A stretch of DNA of 29,817 bases from Gammaproteobacteria bacterium. GTDB lineage: Bacteria; Pseudomonadota; Gammaproteobacteria; Magnimaribacterales; TMED112. The notes beneath the pieces were generated by a model. It was not told the DNA's origin, ran no database searches, and worked only from the letters and a program-made list of their open reading frames with translations. Made by a program: the position numbers and the translations under genes. Where the stretch lies: contig NYUL01000043.1 in assembly GCA_002684055.1 (NCBI GenBank), positions 3,622 through 33,438 on the forward strand, given 5' to 3'. Below are positions 18,465 through 24,869 of the stretch, in pieces. The first letter of the stretch is position 1. Each line of letters begins with the position of its first letter.

Positions 18465-19081
18465 CGTGCAAGAGTTCTATAAGGTTGGTAAGACTGATAT
18501 ACAGTTCCTGAAGGTGTACCAAAAAAGTTACTATCACTTTGATTGCATTCGTATTCGATACATGCCGCACGAGCTTGAGCTTCCTGCATAGACAACATCT
18601 TACTAAGTTCAGGATTACCTACAAGTTGTACAGCTGCTCTACCACTAGCTCTAAGAGTAATTAGCCGTTGAAATACAGTAGGTATCTCTTCGTACTTCAA
18701 TAGGAATACATAATCTAATTTGATAGAATCCTCAAATTTATAAGTGTGGTTGTACTTATCATATAAACGTGTCCCCCTTTTTACAGGATCACATTCCCTA
18801 TAGGTTTGTCCTTCTGATTTATCTAAACGAATAACATTAGGTGGGATATTTATTTCCTTGGAATCGTTAGGCAGCATTTCATAACAGTACTCTGTATTGA
18901 ATACCCATCCTTCTGTCTGCACATCAGTGTTGACATCCATCAATAGGTTATGAACAAATGCGATTTCAGGGTTTATATAGACAAGTGTCTTCGATTCATT
19001 TTGATAGATACGTGATACTGGTGCTTGACCAATAGCTCCCAGTATAGAATTTACACTGGAAAGTTCTGTTTCAGTAGACAT
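18461..19081 (-). CDS. Tail tubular protein A / adaptor (T7 gp11-like)
   Basis: The ATG at 19081 gives a 206-aa protein (T7 gp11 is 196 aa) beginning MSTETELSSVNSILGAIGQ, which fits the family start (E..AVN.IL..IG..PV). A Met 15 codons upstream lies inside the terminator hairpin at 19101-19124 and is rejected. A further family signature is VNTDVQTEGWVFNTEYCYEM. It forms the dodecameric adaptor between portal and nozzle. It is the first gene after the terminator, so its expression depends on read-through or on a promoter I could not identify. Confidence 0.92.
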   Translation of the reverse strand: MSTETELSSVNSILGAIGQAPVSRIYQNESKTLVYINPEIAFVHNLLMDVNTDVQTEGWVFNTEYCYEMLPNDSKEINIPPNVIRLDKSEGQTYRECDPVKRGTRLYDKYNHTYKFEDSIKLDYVFLLKYEEIPTVFQRLITLRASGRAAVQLVGNPELSKMLSMQEAQARAACIEYECNQSDSNFFGTPSGTVYQSYQPYRTLAR

Positions 19082-19100
19082 AATATACTGGGAATAAATT

Positions 19101-19124
19101 AAAAAAAAGGGACCCGAAGGTCCC
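19101..19124 (-). terminator. Rho-independent terminator between capsid and tail genes
   Basis: On the minus strand a perfect 6-bp stem with UUCG-type tetraloop (GGGACC TTCG GGTCCC) is followed directly by eight T. It lies 8 nt beyond the stop of the 71-aa gene and 20 nt before the gp11 ATG. This is the position of the T7 T-phi terminator (after gene 10), which sets the high ratio of capsid to downstream transcripts. Confidence 0.93.
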
Positions 19125-19131
19125 ATAGTTA

Positions 19132-19347
19132 TCAGGAGCGATCACGAGCTGGTGCATCTGCTTCCACAGGGTGGTAAGCAAAGCGCAAGTTCTTAGTCTC
19201 GCTATAAACAGTTGATGCGGAAACGGCAGAGCCGAATCCTTTTGCAGTCTTAGCAACAGAAGTGCGGTGGGCAGTACTACCGCCAGACACACCTGTAGTT
19301 GCTCCGCTGACGCCATTACCGCCAGCAGCAGAAGTTTGATTTGCCAT
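19132..19347 (-). CDS. Small Ser/Gly/Ala-rich protein following the capsid gene
   Basis: A 71-aa product, low complexity in the first half (NQTSAAGGNGVSGATTGVSG), then a more ordered half (SASTVYSETKNLRFAYHPVE). No family recognised. It lies 20 nt after the major capsid stop and upstream of the terminator, so it should be transcribed at capsid levels. A minor capsid, decoration or head-fibre role is plausible: several cyanopodoviruses carry extra head proteins coded next to the capsid gene. No Shine-Dalgarno is visible before the ATG (ATTTTTAGATATT). Confidence 0.75.
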   Translation of the reverse strand: MANQTSAAGGNGVSGATTGVSGGSTAHRTSVAKTAKGFGSAVSASTVYSETKNLRFAYHPVEADAPARDRS

Positions 19348-19367
19348 AATATCTAAAAATAATATTA

Positions 19368-20390
19368 TCAGTTAGCAGCTTGCAGTTCGATAGCAGCAGC
19401 AGGGTTAAGAGTGCCTGCACCCATTGCGAGACGTCCGACGACGACATCACCTTGATACATGGTCTTAACATCAGCACCAGTGGTCTGGACTTGAGGTCCA
19501 ATACCTTCGACAACAGCAGCAGCATCACGCATATAAATCAGACCAGCGTGATCAGAGAAGTCACCGGAGTAATCATTGTTCTCACCATCAACACGGCTAA
19601 CATTACCAGCCAAGAAAGGCAGGTTGTTAGAACGACGGATGGAGATACCAGCGATCTCATAGAGACCTTCACCACTATTCAGGCTGCCTTGTGAGCCACC
19701 AAAATCACGGTTAAGGATATTTGTATCGACCTGCGAAATCAGAGCGTAGTACTGACGTGGAGCCAGGACTGCGAAACGACCAGAGTTAGGTACATTCTTC
19801 TCATCTAAGATCGCGCTAGCTTCAAAAAATGCGTCAACTAGCGCTTGAGCGTTGTACTCATTGCCAGCACCAAGTTTGATGACTGAACCGCCTGGCTCGG
19901 GACCAGGTGATGCGGTGATCGGATGTGCTTCCCGTGCTGCCTTAGCAATCATACGGAAGATCTTCTTGTCATATGCCTCAGCCAGAGCGTGGCCGATCTT
20001 GGCAGAGATCTCAGAGCGAAGGCTGTAGTGAGCCAGTGTCTCATCAAGGTCATACAGGAAAGCGGAGCTAACCAGCAGGTCATCCATTACAACTGTTTTC
20101 TCGGCCACCGGAGGATCACCACTACCTAGGATTGGTGTGCCCGGTGTGTGATAGCCCGCTTCCATTCGTCCTGTATAGATGAACTGAAGGGACTTACCAT
20201 TACGAAGAGTACGGGACTGAACAGTACCTTTAGCGATACAGGCAGACTCGTAAGCTTTGATCATCTCGCCACTAAACAACTTAAGGTAAGTTGCATACTT
20301 GGCATCATAGTTAGCGCCACCTTGGGTAAGCCCAATGGTTGACGGGTTCGAGTTAATCGAACCAATTGGAGTAATTGTAGTATTAGCCAT
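19368..20390 (-). CDS. Major capsid protein (T7 gp10-like)
   Basis: A 340-aa HK97-fold capsid protein of T7 type. Recognisable parts are the N-arm/E-loop region (LRNGKSLQFIYTGRMEAGYH.PGTP), the following DDLLVSSAFLYDLDETLAHY, then LRSEISAKIGHALAEAYDKK, which aligns by eye with T7 gp10 over the same order of segments. T7 gp10A is 345 aa, so the size fits. I see no slippery site at the stop (GCT AAC TGA) that would give a 10B-type frameshift product. The leader has no Shine-Dalgarno and is U/A-rich (TTTATTTTTTAAA before ATG), unusual for the most abundant virion protein; a structured RNA precedes it at 20469-20535. Confidence 0.95.
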   Translation of the reverse strand: MANTTITPIGSINSNPSTIGLTQGGANYDAKYATYLKLFSGEMIKAYESACIAKGTVQSRTLRNGKSLQFIYTGRMEAGYHTPGTPILGSGDPPVAEKTVVMDDLLVSSAFLYDLDETLAHYSLRSEISAKIGHALAEAYDKKIFRMIAKAAREAHPITASPGPEPGGSVIKLGAGNEYNAQALVDAFFEASAILDEKNVPNSGRFAVLAPRQYYALISQVDTNILNRDFGGSQGSLNSGEGLYEIAGISIRRSNNLPFLAGNVSRVDGENNDYSGDFSDHAGLIYMRDAAAVVEGIGPQVQTTGADVKTMYQGDVVVGRLAMGAGTLNPAAAIELQAAN

Positions 20391-20468
20391 TTTAAAAAAT
20401 AAATTGAAATTGTTATCGTCTTTCTTGCTAGCAAAATTTTTGTTGAAAATGTTAAGGTCTTTTCATTA

Positions 20469-20535
20469 CCGTGCACGGCTGAGTTGTCGGGCGTACCCGG
20501 CTCAACCAATAGGAAGGGGAGGAATTGCACCTCCC
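20469..20535 (-). promoter_or_regulatory. Structured leader region upstream of the capsid gene
   Basis: Between the 34-aa gene and the capsid gene, three foldable elements lie in a row on the minus strand. The first is a hairpin GGGAGG-TGCAATT-CCTCCC (20517-20535). The second is a 7-bp stem GGTTGAG/CTCAGCC (20501-20507 with 20477-20483, one G-U) enclosing a CGGG-TACG-CCCG hairpin. The third is the palindrome CCGTGCACGG (20469-20478). No T-tract follows, so these are not simple terminators. They may be RNase processing sites or mRNA stabilisers for the capsid transcript, by analogy with T7 RNase III sites; the function is inference. Confidence 0.5.
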
Positions 20536-20543
20536 GTTGAATC

Positions 20544-20648
20544 TTACTTCCAGTAAATCACGCCACGATATACGAGCTTGATTTCTTTATTGAGTTTAGC
20601 TTTGTTTTTTGTCTTGTTGACAATATAGCGGGCTTCAATTGTAGTCAT
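20544..20648 (-). CDS. 34-aa mini-protein with a YRGxxY motif
   Basis: The ATG at 20648 is preceded by a strong GGAGG 6 nt upstream, one of the best ribosome binding sites in the window. The product is basic (N-terminal TIEARYIVNKTKNKAKLNKE) and ends in KLVYRGVIYWK. That ending resembles the start of the cyanobacterial DUF4278 family (LxYRGxxY), though here it is C-terminal. Function unknown. It lies between the 56-aa gene and the structured capsid leader. Confidence 0.75.
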   Translation of the reverse strand: MTTIEARYIVNKTKNKAKLNKEIKLVYRGVIYWK

Positions 20649-20683
20649 GATTAACCTCCAATCCTAACCCCCCGTTCCATGAG

Positions 20684-20854
20684 TTAGTTGCCTGCGTCCA
20701 TATTTGACTCCAAAACAATCTTAGTGAACTCTGTTTCAAGAAACATTATATTGGTTTGTTCTTGTGGATCTCCACCAGACCATTGCTGTTTATACAGACG
20801 TAATGCTTCTCTAATAATCAGAGCATGTTCGGAATTGACTATGATTTCATACAT
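20684..20854 (-). CDS. 56-aa small protein of unknown function
   Basis: ATG at 20854, 19 nt after the hli stop, TAA at 20684. The sequence reads as a real small helical protein: MYEIIVNSEHALIIREALRL, then YKQQWSGGDPQEQTN and a closing acidic/hydrophobic helix (FLETEFTKIVLES). The pattern LRLYKQQW.GGDP resembles small cyanophage proteins I have seen without assigned function. No Shine-Dalgarno is evident, so translation may be coupled to hli. A possible hairpin (CTAACTC/GGGTTAG, 20664-20670 with 20681-20687) overlaps the stop. The opposite-strand open frame 20688-21122 is a shadow. Confidence 0.7.
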   Translation of the reverse strand: MYEIIVNSEHALIIREALRLYKQQWSGGDPQEQTNIMFLETEFTKIVLESNMDAGN

Positions 20855-20873
20855 GGATGAACGTAAGGCGAGG

Positions 20874-20987
20874 TTAGAAGATCCCCGGAATCAATTGACC
20901 AGTCAGAGCATATGCTCCAATAGCAGCAACTACTCCAAGCATTGCCAAACGTCCATTCAGAAGTTCAGCATTTTCTTTGTTGTACAT
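20874..20987 (-). CDS. hli: High-light-inducible protein (Hli)
   Basis: A 37-aa single-helix chlorophyll-binding-type protein with the diagnostic cyanophage Hli sequence ENAELLNGRLAMLGVVAAIG followed by AYALTGQLIPGIF. The conserved E8xxN11GR13xAMxG motif supplies the chlorophyll ligands and salt bridge of the LHC/Hli superfamily. Residues 14-30 form the thylakoid membrane helix. Hli proteins protect photosystems of the infected cyanobacterium under light stress. The gene is an auxiliary metabolic gene; its place between scaffold and capsid genes matches the photosynthesis-gene position of Prochlorococcus podoviruses such as P-SSP7, but psbA is absent here. AAAGG lies about 7 nt upstream of the ATG. 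Confidence 0.95.
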   Translation of the reverse strand: MYNKENAELLNGRLAMLGVVAAIGAYALTGQLIPGIF

Positions 20988-20998
20988 TTTTGTTACCT

Positions 20999-21154
20999 TT
21001 ATTTCTTTTTCTTTGCAGTCTTAGCTGAGCGTGCAAAGTTTTTAGCTGTAGGTGCACCTTTTGATCCAGGTGATCTCATCTTCTCTCCACTGCCAGCAGC
21101 AATTCGCTTGCGCTTGGCGTGAATGTTTGCATAAAGCCCTTTCTTAGCAGGCAT
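20999..21154 (-). CDS. 51-aa basic small protein
   Basis: ATG at 21154, sharing one base with the stop of the 22-aa gene (TGATG). AAAGGAG is about 12 nt upstream within that gene. The product is strongly basic: MPAKKGLYANIHAKRKRIAA, then GSGEKMRSPGSKGAPT and a poly-Lys end. Small phage proteins of this 'KKGLYANIHAKRKRI.AGSGEKMR.PG.KGAPT' form recur in marine phages near capsid genes. Function unknown; the charge suggests nucleic-acid contact, perhaps inside the head. Confidence 0.82.
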   Translation of the reverse strand: MPAKKGLYANIHAKRKRIAAGSGEKMRSPGSKGAPTAKNFARSAKTAKKKK

Positions 21155-21222
21155 CACTTCTTAGCTCCTTTCTTAGGCGGACGACCCTTCTTTGTTCCGT
21201 AAGTTCCTTTTCCTTGAGGCAT
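21154..21222 (-). CDS. 22-aa basic micro-protein
   Basis: ATG at 21222, two bases after the stop of the 79-aa gene (TAATCATG), with GGAAG 8 nt upstream of the ATG. The peptide begins MPQGKGTYGTKKGRPP and ends with Lys/Gly-rich residues; its stop overlaps the next ATG by one base. The MPQGKGTYGxKxGRPP pattern is one I associate with conserved micro-proteins of marine phages. Both joints look like translational coupling, which is why I accept so short a gene. Function unknown; the GRPPKK end resembles an AT-hook-like element. Confidence 0.72.
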   Translation of the reverse strand: MPQGKGTYGTKKGRPPKKGAKK

Positions 21223-21224
21223 GA

Positions 21225-21464
21225 TTAACACTTCCATTTACGTAGAGCCAACGCTTTCCTTGTAGGTTTACCGTCGGGTTTTTTCATTGGTCCTTTAACA
21301 CCACCCATCCGTGCACAGAAGGACTTCTTACGTGCTCCTCCACCAGGCTGTGGTGCCTTTAAATTAGATCCTGTAGCTTTGTTGTACTTAGCACGACCCT
21401 TGGCTGTAAGACCTCCAGACCGTGATTTATGGGTGCCCATCTTGAGGCTTACATTTTTAGCCAT
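21225..21464 (-). CDS. 79-aa basic protein, DUF6321-like
   Basis: A compact basic protein with the pattern SRSGGLTAKGRAKYNKATGS followed by NLKAPQPGGGARKKSFCARM and a GVKGPMKKPDGKPTRKALAL end. This is a widely distributed small phage protein type that I recall as DUF6321. Two cysteines (in SFCARM and the C-terminal Cys) are conserved in homologues I remember. Function unknown. It starts the run of six short genes between the head-assembly genes and the capsid gene. Confidence 0.85.
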   Translation of the reverse strand: MAKNVSLKMGTHKSRSGGLTAKGRAKYNKATGSNLKAPQPGGGARKKSFCARMGGVKGPMKKPDGKPTRKALALRKWKC

Positions 21465-21478
21465 TTAAAGTCTGCCAA

Positions 21479-22075
21479 TCAAACTGTATTAGTTACATCC
21501 CATTCTTGCGAATAGATTGTATCACCATCACTATTAACAAATTCAATAGTGAGGTTATCGTATTTAGTTACCATAGAACCAAGCACTGTACTGCCAAAGG
21601 TATAAGAACCTTCTCCACCAGCACCTTCGTTTATATCAATAGGAAAGGTCTTGAATCTAGTGGTTCGTCCTCTACGTCGTTTGGAAGCAGAAGCAACTAC
21701 ACTTAGTTGATCACCAGATTCAAATGTATCATCAAAGAGTGAGTCATTGATTGATACTGTTGCTGATGTAAATGCTCGATCATTATTTAGAGTTGATGTG
21801 CTCAGAGCAATATCAAAGTCATCGCGTGGTCGCTCTACTACATTTTGGTAGAACGTAAGTTCATCGTTAACAAAGTTGAGTTCTTCTTGAGCAGCAACAA
21901 GACGTTCAGTAACTGACGCTAGTCTTTTTGTTTTCCAAGTACGTACTACACCTGTGGATAGACGCTCAATACGTTTTTCAAAGAACTCAATTGATGATTC
22001 AAGATTATCTGCACGCCTCTCTAACTCAACTTTGTCTTTAAATTCATATGAAAATGAGTTTAGTGTATCATTCAT
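21479..22075 (-). CDS. 198-aa protein with N-terminal coiled coil
   Basis: The ATG at 22075 lies 2 nt after the scaffold stop (TGATCATG), which favours it over a TTG two codons upstream. Residues 15-80 are a coiled-coil-like region (KVELERRADNLESSIEFFEK, then a VTERLVAAQEELNFVNDELT stretch). The second half is beta-rich and Ser/Thr/Asp-rich (TSATVSINDSLFDDTFESGD, GSYTFGSTVLGSMVTKYDNL). A short basic patch KRRRGRTTR separates the two. No family recognised. Position between scaffold and capsid genes suggests a head protein, possibly a decoration or minor structural protein; a stalk plus beta head would suit a head fibre, but this is inference. Confidence 0.78.
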   Translation of the reverse strand: MNDTLNSFSYEFKDKVELERRADNLESSIEFFEKRIERLSTGVVRTWKTKRLASVTERLVAAQEELNFVNDELTFYQNVVERPRDDFDIALSTSTLNNDRAFTSATVSINDSLFDDTFESGDQLSVVASASKRRRGRTTRFKTFPIDINEGAGGEGSYTFGSTVLGSMVTKYDNLTIEFVNSDGDTIYSQEWDVTNTV

Positions 22076-22077
22076 GA

Positions 22078-22851
22078 TCAATAATTAATGTTAGAACGAT
22101 CTAGCTTTTCAAATACATCCTGTCGATAGGCAGGGTCTCTGTCATAACGCGGATCAGACATAGCTTCTACAACTTCTGCCTGACTACGGAATACATCAGC
22201 TTGTTGATAAGGAGCACGACCCGTAGCCATTTCTCCATCAAAACCTACTGACTTTTCCATCTCTGCTTTGAGACCAGAGACTGCTAACTTGATAAGACGT
22301 GCATTACCACTATCTACAAGTTGGTCAAAGGCTTCTACATCAGACGGATCTAGGTTTTCTCCTGACCACGCCATCAGTTGTTGATAACCTTCTTCACCAC
22401 CAGCATTATTTTTGATCTGATTAACTTCAGATTCTGTTAAGTCTGCTGATGGTGTTGCAGGTAAGTTACCTTGCATCTCCATATATGCATTAACTAGATC
22501 AGAGCTTGACATAGAGTTAAACTCTTCCAGTACTTCAGGTGTTAGTTCACCTGTCTCTGCATACATCTTGGTAGCATTACCAATTAGCTCAGCTGCTGGT
22601 GATACTTCCTGCTCAGTTTCTTCGTTGTCGGTTTGCTGATCTTGCAGCTCTTCTTCGCTGTCATCAGTTTCCCCTAGTTTCTTTTGTAGTTCAATGTAAG
22701 CTTGTTCTAATGCCTCAGCATCTTTAAACTTACCTGCCAGCATCTGCTGCTGATCTGCTGCAGCCTGTTCACCAATCGCTAGAGCTTCTTGCTCTGCTTC
22801 GTTGAATTCAGGGTTGTCAGCAGGAGTGGGATCATACGTCAGTGTAGCCAT
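22078..22851 (-). CDS. Capsid assembly scaffolding protein (T7 gp9-like)
   Basis: A 257-aa, highly acidic helical protein (T7 gp9 is 307 aa). It is rich in Glu/Gln (EAEQEALAIGEQAAADQQQM, QDQQTDNEETEQEVSPAAEL), as expected for a scaffold. The conserved element GNATKMYAETGELTPEVLEE and the C-terminal region (VFRSQAEVVEAMSDPRYDRD, then PAYRQDVFEKLDRS) fit the family; the C-terminal helix is the usual capsid-binding part. It directs assembly of the procapsid and leaves before DNA packaging. Its start lies 20 nt inside the preceding small gene. Confidence 0.9.
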   Translation of the reverse strand: MATLTYDPTPADNPEFNEAEQEALAIGEQAAADQQQMLAGKFKDAEALEQAYIELQKKLGETDDSEEELQDQQTDNEETEQEVSPAAELIGNATKMYAETGELTPEVLEEFNSMSSSDLVNAYMEMQGNLPATPSADLTESEVNQIKNNAGGEEGYQQLMAWSGENLDPSDVEAFDQLVDSGNARLIKLAVSGLKAEMEKSVGFDGEMATGRAPYQQADVFRSQAEVVEAMSDPRYDRDPAYRQDVFEKLDRSNINY

Positions 22852-23041
22852 TTACAGTTTCTACTTTTAAGTTTCCAAGTCCAACTGAATTAACAATATT
22901 CTTAGGACGATTAGCACCAACTTTTGGTTTAGGTGCATACTTATTTTCTACCGCATCTTCTACGGTCAGCTCTACCTTTTCGTTAGGTGGTTGTTTAACC
23001 TTCCGGGTCCGGGTCCGCTTCTTCGTTTCCTGTGAGTCCAT
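22832..23041 (-). CDS. 69-aa small protein overlapping portal and scaffold genes
   Basis: The frame starts 47 nt inside the portal gene and ends 20 nt inside the scaffold gene, filling the 143 nt between them. The N-terminus is basic (KKRTRTRKVKQPPNEK), the middle charged, the C-terminus less so (NSVGLGNLKVETVNGYTD). In the overlap a CGGACC-type repeat is read as acidic PDPE in the portal and as basic RTRTRK here. No family recognised. Reading it as coding explains the inter-gene space and matches the tight packing elsewhere. Confidence 0.72.
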   Translation of the reverse strand: MDSQETKKRTRTRKVKQPPNEKVELTVEDAVENKYAPKPKVGANRPKNIVNSVGLGNLKVETVNGYTDV

Positions 23042-24614
23042 TCATCATCTCCATTGCTTGTGGGTTCTTGGTGGGATCAGCCATCGGTGCTGATGCAAAC
23101 TGACCAGCCTGTTTGACTAGCTCTTGCTGTGCCATCATCTGTTGTTGTTGCTGCACCTGTCCTTGTACCTCTTGCAAGCTCTTCACCAGGTTCAATACAT
23201 CGATACCTTGTGCAGTAGCAAGACGCTTGATAAATTCATCTGGGTTGATAAACTTAGCAATTGATTCAGGACCCATTGTTTGAGCAATGGTTGTGATGAA
23301 CTGGATCAGTGATTCCCTATCTTGACCACGACCAAGTGCGTTTACACCGGCCACGATCTGTGGTCGGACAATACCTTTAGGCAGCTTAGGTAGTTGACCA
23401 CTACGCTGTAGCACCATCAAGGTACGATCAAGATATGGTTTAAGGAACTCAACAGTCAACAGTGAGAACATCCCACCTAATTGCTGTTCTAGTTCCAGTT
23501 GTGTCAGACGTACTTCTTCTGCAGTTGTACGTTCTGATTGCCTGATGTTCAATACCATGAATGCATCAGAAATACGCTGTCCTAATTGATTAGCCATTTC
23601 ATAGGCTGTTCTGAAGTCAGCTGTCTTACCAACCTGTACAACTTGTACATCATCAGGTCTACCTTGAATGATTGCACCGTTGCCAGCTTGCGCCAGAGTC
23701 TGTGGTTTAGTTGTACTTGATGGTGATACAAGGAAGACAACCTTAGCGGCCGCTGCAGAGCCTTCTATCAATGCCTGAGAGAGTGCTTCGAGTGACTTAA
23801 GATCACCAAGAAATTCCTCTACTCTGCCACGACCATAAGCTTCACCATCGAAAGTATTAAATCGAAGAACAAGCCAGGGTGAAGCATTCTTAGGTGCAGT
23901 ACTGGTGCTCTTTGGAAGCATCTTATCTTCTGCTTCCTGATACCAGGTCCACCTACCGTTATTCTTATCTAGCTTGACGTGGGTGTACACCTCTACGTCA
24001 TCATCAAATGTATTAGTGCCAGTCTTACCGTTTAGCCCACCACCTGCAGAGACTTCATTAGGTTTCTTTTCTCCAGCTGGAGGTAGACCAAGTACACGAC
24101 GACTGATCAGTTCCTTTGTAACAATTTCGATGACATTACCATTGCCATCACGGTCAACCACATAACGATTCAGTGGGTAGTTCTTAAGACCTTCTTTACC
24201 CATAAAGATAAGAGAGTTACCTCCTACAATGAGATGTTTGATGGCTTGATGAACGACCACTCGATCATTAGATGCATTGATTGAATCCATGACCATCCGT
24301 TCCATCTTTGAAAACGAAAGGTCAAGTTCACTACGAATTTCAGGATTAAGATCTTCCCCTAACTTATCATCTCTGACTTGTAGTTTAAAGAAACTCGTCT
24401 GAGGTGGCAGTAAAGCTAGCATTAATTTTGATGCTAATGTCACACATGCTTTAGCTCCCACACTTTGCCAAGGCGTTTTTAATGGTTGATGAGATGAGTT
24501 CTCACCATCCCTTGAAATTAAATATGGCAGCGTCAGTTGTGAGCAATTGTAAGCAATGTCTAGGAACTGTTGACGTTCACTTTGTAACTCGTTGTATCTT
24601 TGACGGCAGCTCAT
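22995..24614 (-). CDS. Portal / head-tail connector protein (T7 gp8-like)
   Basis: A 539-aa protein, the size of T7 gp8 (536 aa). Characteristic N-terminal sequence LDIAYNCSQLTLPYLISRDG, then LKTPWQSVGAKACVTLASKL and MLALLPPQTSFFKL aligns with T7 gp8. Other parts are the crown/wing region with IEGSAAAAKVVFLVSPSS, the stretch QRISDAFMVLNIRQSERTTA, and a Gln-rich C-terminal helix (QGQVQQQQQMMAQQEL) that faces the barrel. It forms the dodecameric DNA gate for packaging and ejection. The start overlaps the gp7.3-like stop by ATGA. Confidence 0.95.
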   Translation of the reverse strand: MSCRQRYNELQSERQQFLDIAYNCSQLTLPYLISRDGENSSHQPLKTPWQSVGAKACVTLASKLMLALLPPQTSFFKLQVRDDKLGEDLNPEIRSELDLSFSKMERMVMDSINASNDRVVVHQAIKHLIVGGNSLIFMGKEGLKNYPLNRYVVDRDGNGNVIEIVTKELISRRVLGLPPAGEKKPNEVSAGGGLNGKTGTNTFDDDVEVYTHVKLDKNNGRWTWYQEAEDKMLPKSTSTAPKNASPWLVLRFNTFDGEAYGRGRVEEFLGDLKSLEALSQALIEGSAAAAKVVFLVSPSSTTKPQTLAQAGNGAIIQGRPDDVQVVQVGKTADFRTAYEMANQLGQRISDAFMVLNIRQSERTTAEEVRLTQLELEQQLGGMFSLLTVEFLKPYLDRTLMVLQRSGQLPKLPKGIVRPQIVAGVNALGRGQDRESLIQFITTIAQTMGPESIAKFINPDEFIKRLATAQGIDVLNLVKSLQEVQGQVQQQQQMMAQQELVKQAGQFASAPMADPTKNPQAMEMMNGLTGNEEADPDPEG

Positions 24615-24868
24615 ATGTTTAGTCCTTTGTTACCACTAATACTCAATGATCCTGACATACCTTGAGATGTCTTATTTCGATTGCGTGAACCAGTACTACT
24701 TTTACCTGAGCCAATACGAATATCAGGTGTGACACCATACGGCTTCAAAGTTCTAGAAGATATAGCTCTCTTAGTTGATTGCTGAAAAGGCATTGCAGGT
24801 GGAGGCATTGCAGGTGGAAGTTCCGGTGGTTTAGGGGTCTCCATCTTGATCTTTCTTGGCATACACAT
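24611..24868 (-). CDS. T7 gp7.3-like small tail protein
   Basis: An 85-aa protein beginning MCMPRK, followed by a proline-rich stretch (KPPELPPAMPPPAMPF), a basic middle and a C-terminus SLSISGNKGLNI. The last residues match the ending of T7 gp7.3 (99 aa), which closes with SL.V....GGGINI, and the gene sits directly before the portal as gene 7.3 does. T7 gp7.3 is a virion protein of the tail needed for adsorption. The Pro-rich N-terminus with an MCMP start is a form I associate with cyanopodoviruses. GGAAAA lies about 8 nt upstream of the ATG. Confidence 0.78.
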   Translation of the reverse strand: MCMPRKIKMETPKPPELPPAMPPPAMPFQQSTKRAISSRTLKPYGVTPDIRIGSGKSSTGSRNRNKTSQGMSGSLSISGNKGLNI

Positions 24869-24869
24869 T

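Noticed and set aside
19082..19126. Upstream Met extending gp11 by 15 residues
   Set aside because: That stretch is the translated terminator hairpin and T-tract; the ATG at 19081 fits the family start.
19348..19400. Frameshift site for a 10B-type extended capsid protein
   Set aside because: No slippery heptamer at the capsid stop, and the following small gene has its own ATG.
20261..20530. 89-aa minus-strand frame with GTG start covering the capsid leader
   Set aside because: It overlaps the N-terminus of the capsid gene in another frame by 130 nt and crosses the hairpin region; no sensible protein features.
20509..20555. tRNA-like fragment (GGAAG...CTTCC around a GGTGCAATTCC arm)
   Set aside because: There is a T-arm-like hairpin, but no D-arm or anticodon arm fits, and the 5' side is the coding end of the 34-aa gene.
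20840..20870. Possible cyanobacterial glutamine riboswitch (CGTTCATCC)
   Set aside because: The characteristic GGAAGTAGG and closing GGAACG parts are not found at the expected distance; a short chance match.
20688..21122. 144-aa plus-strand open frame with TTG start
   Set aside because: It is antisense to hli, the 56-aa and the 51-aa genes. Hli identity on the minus strand is unmistakable.
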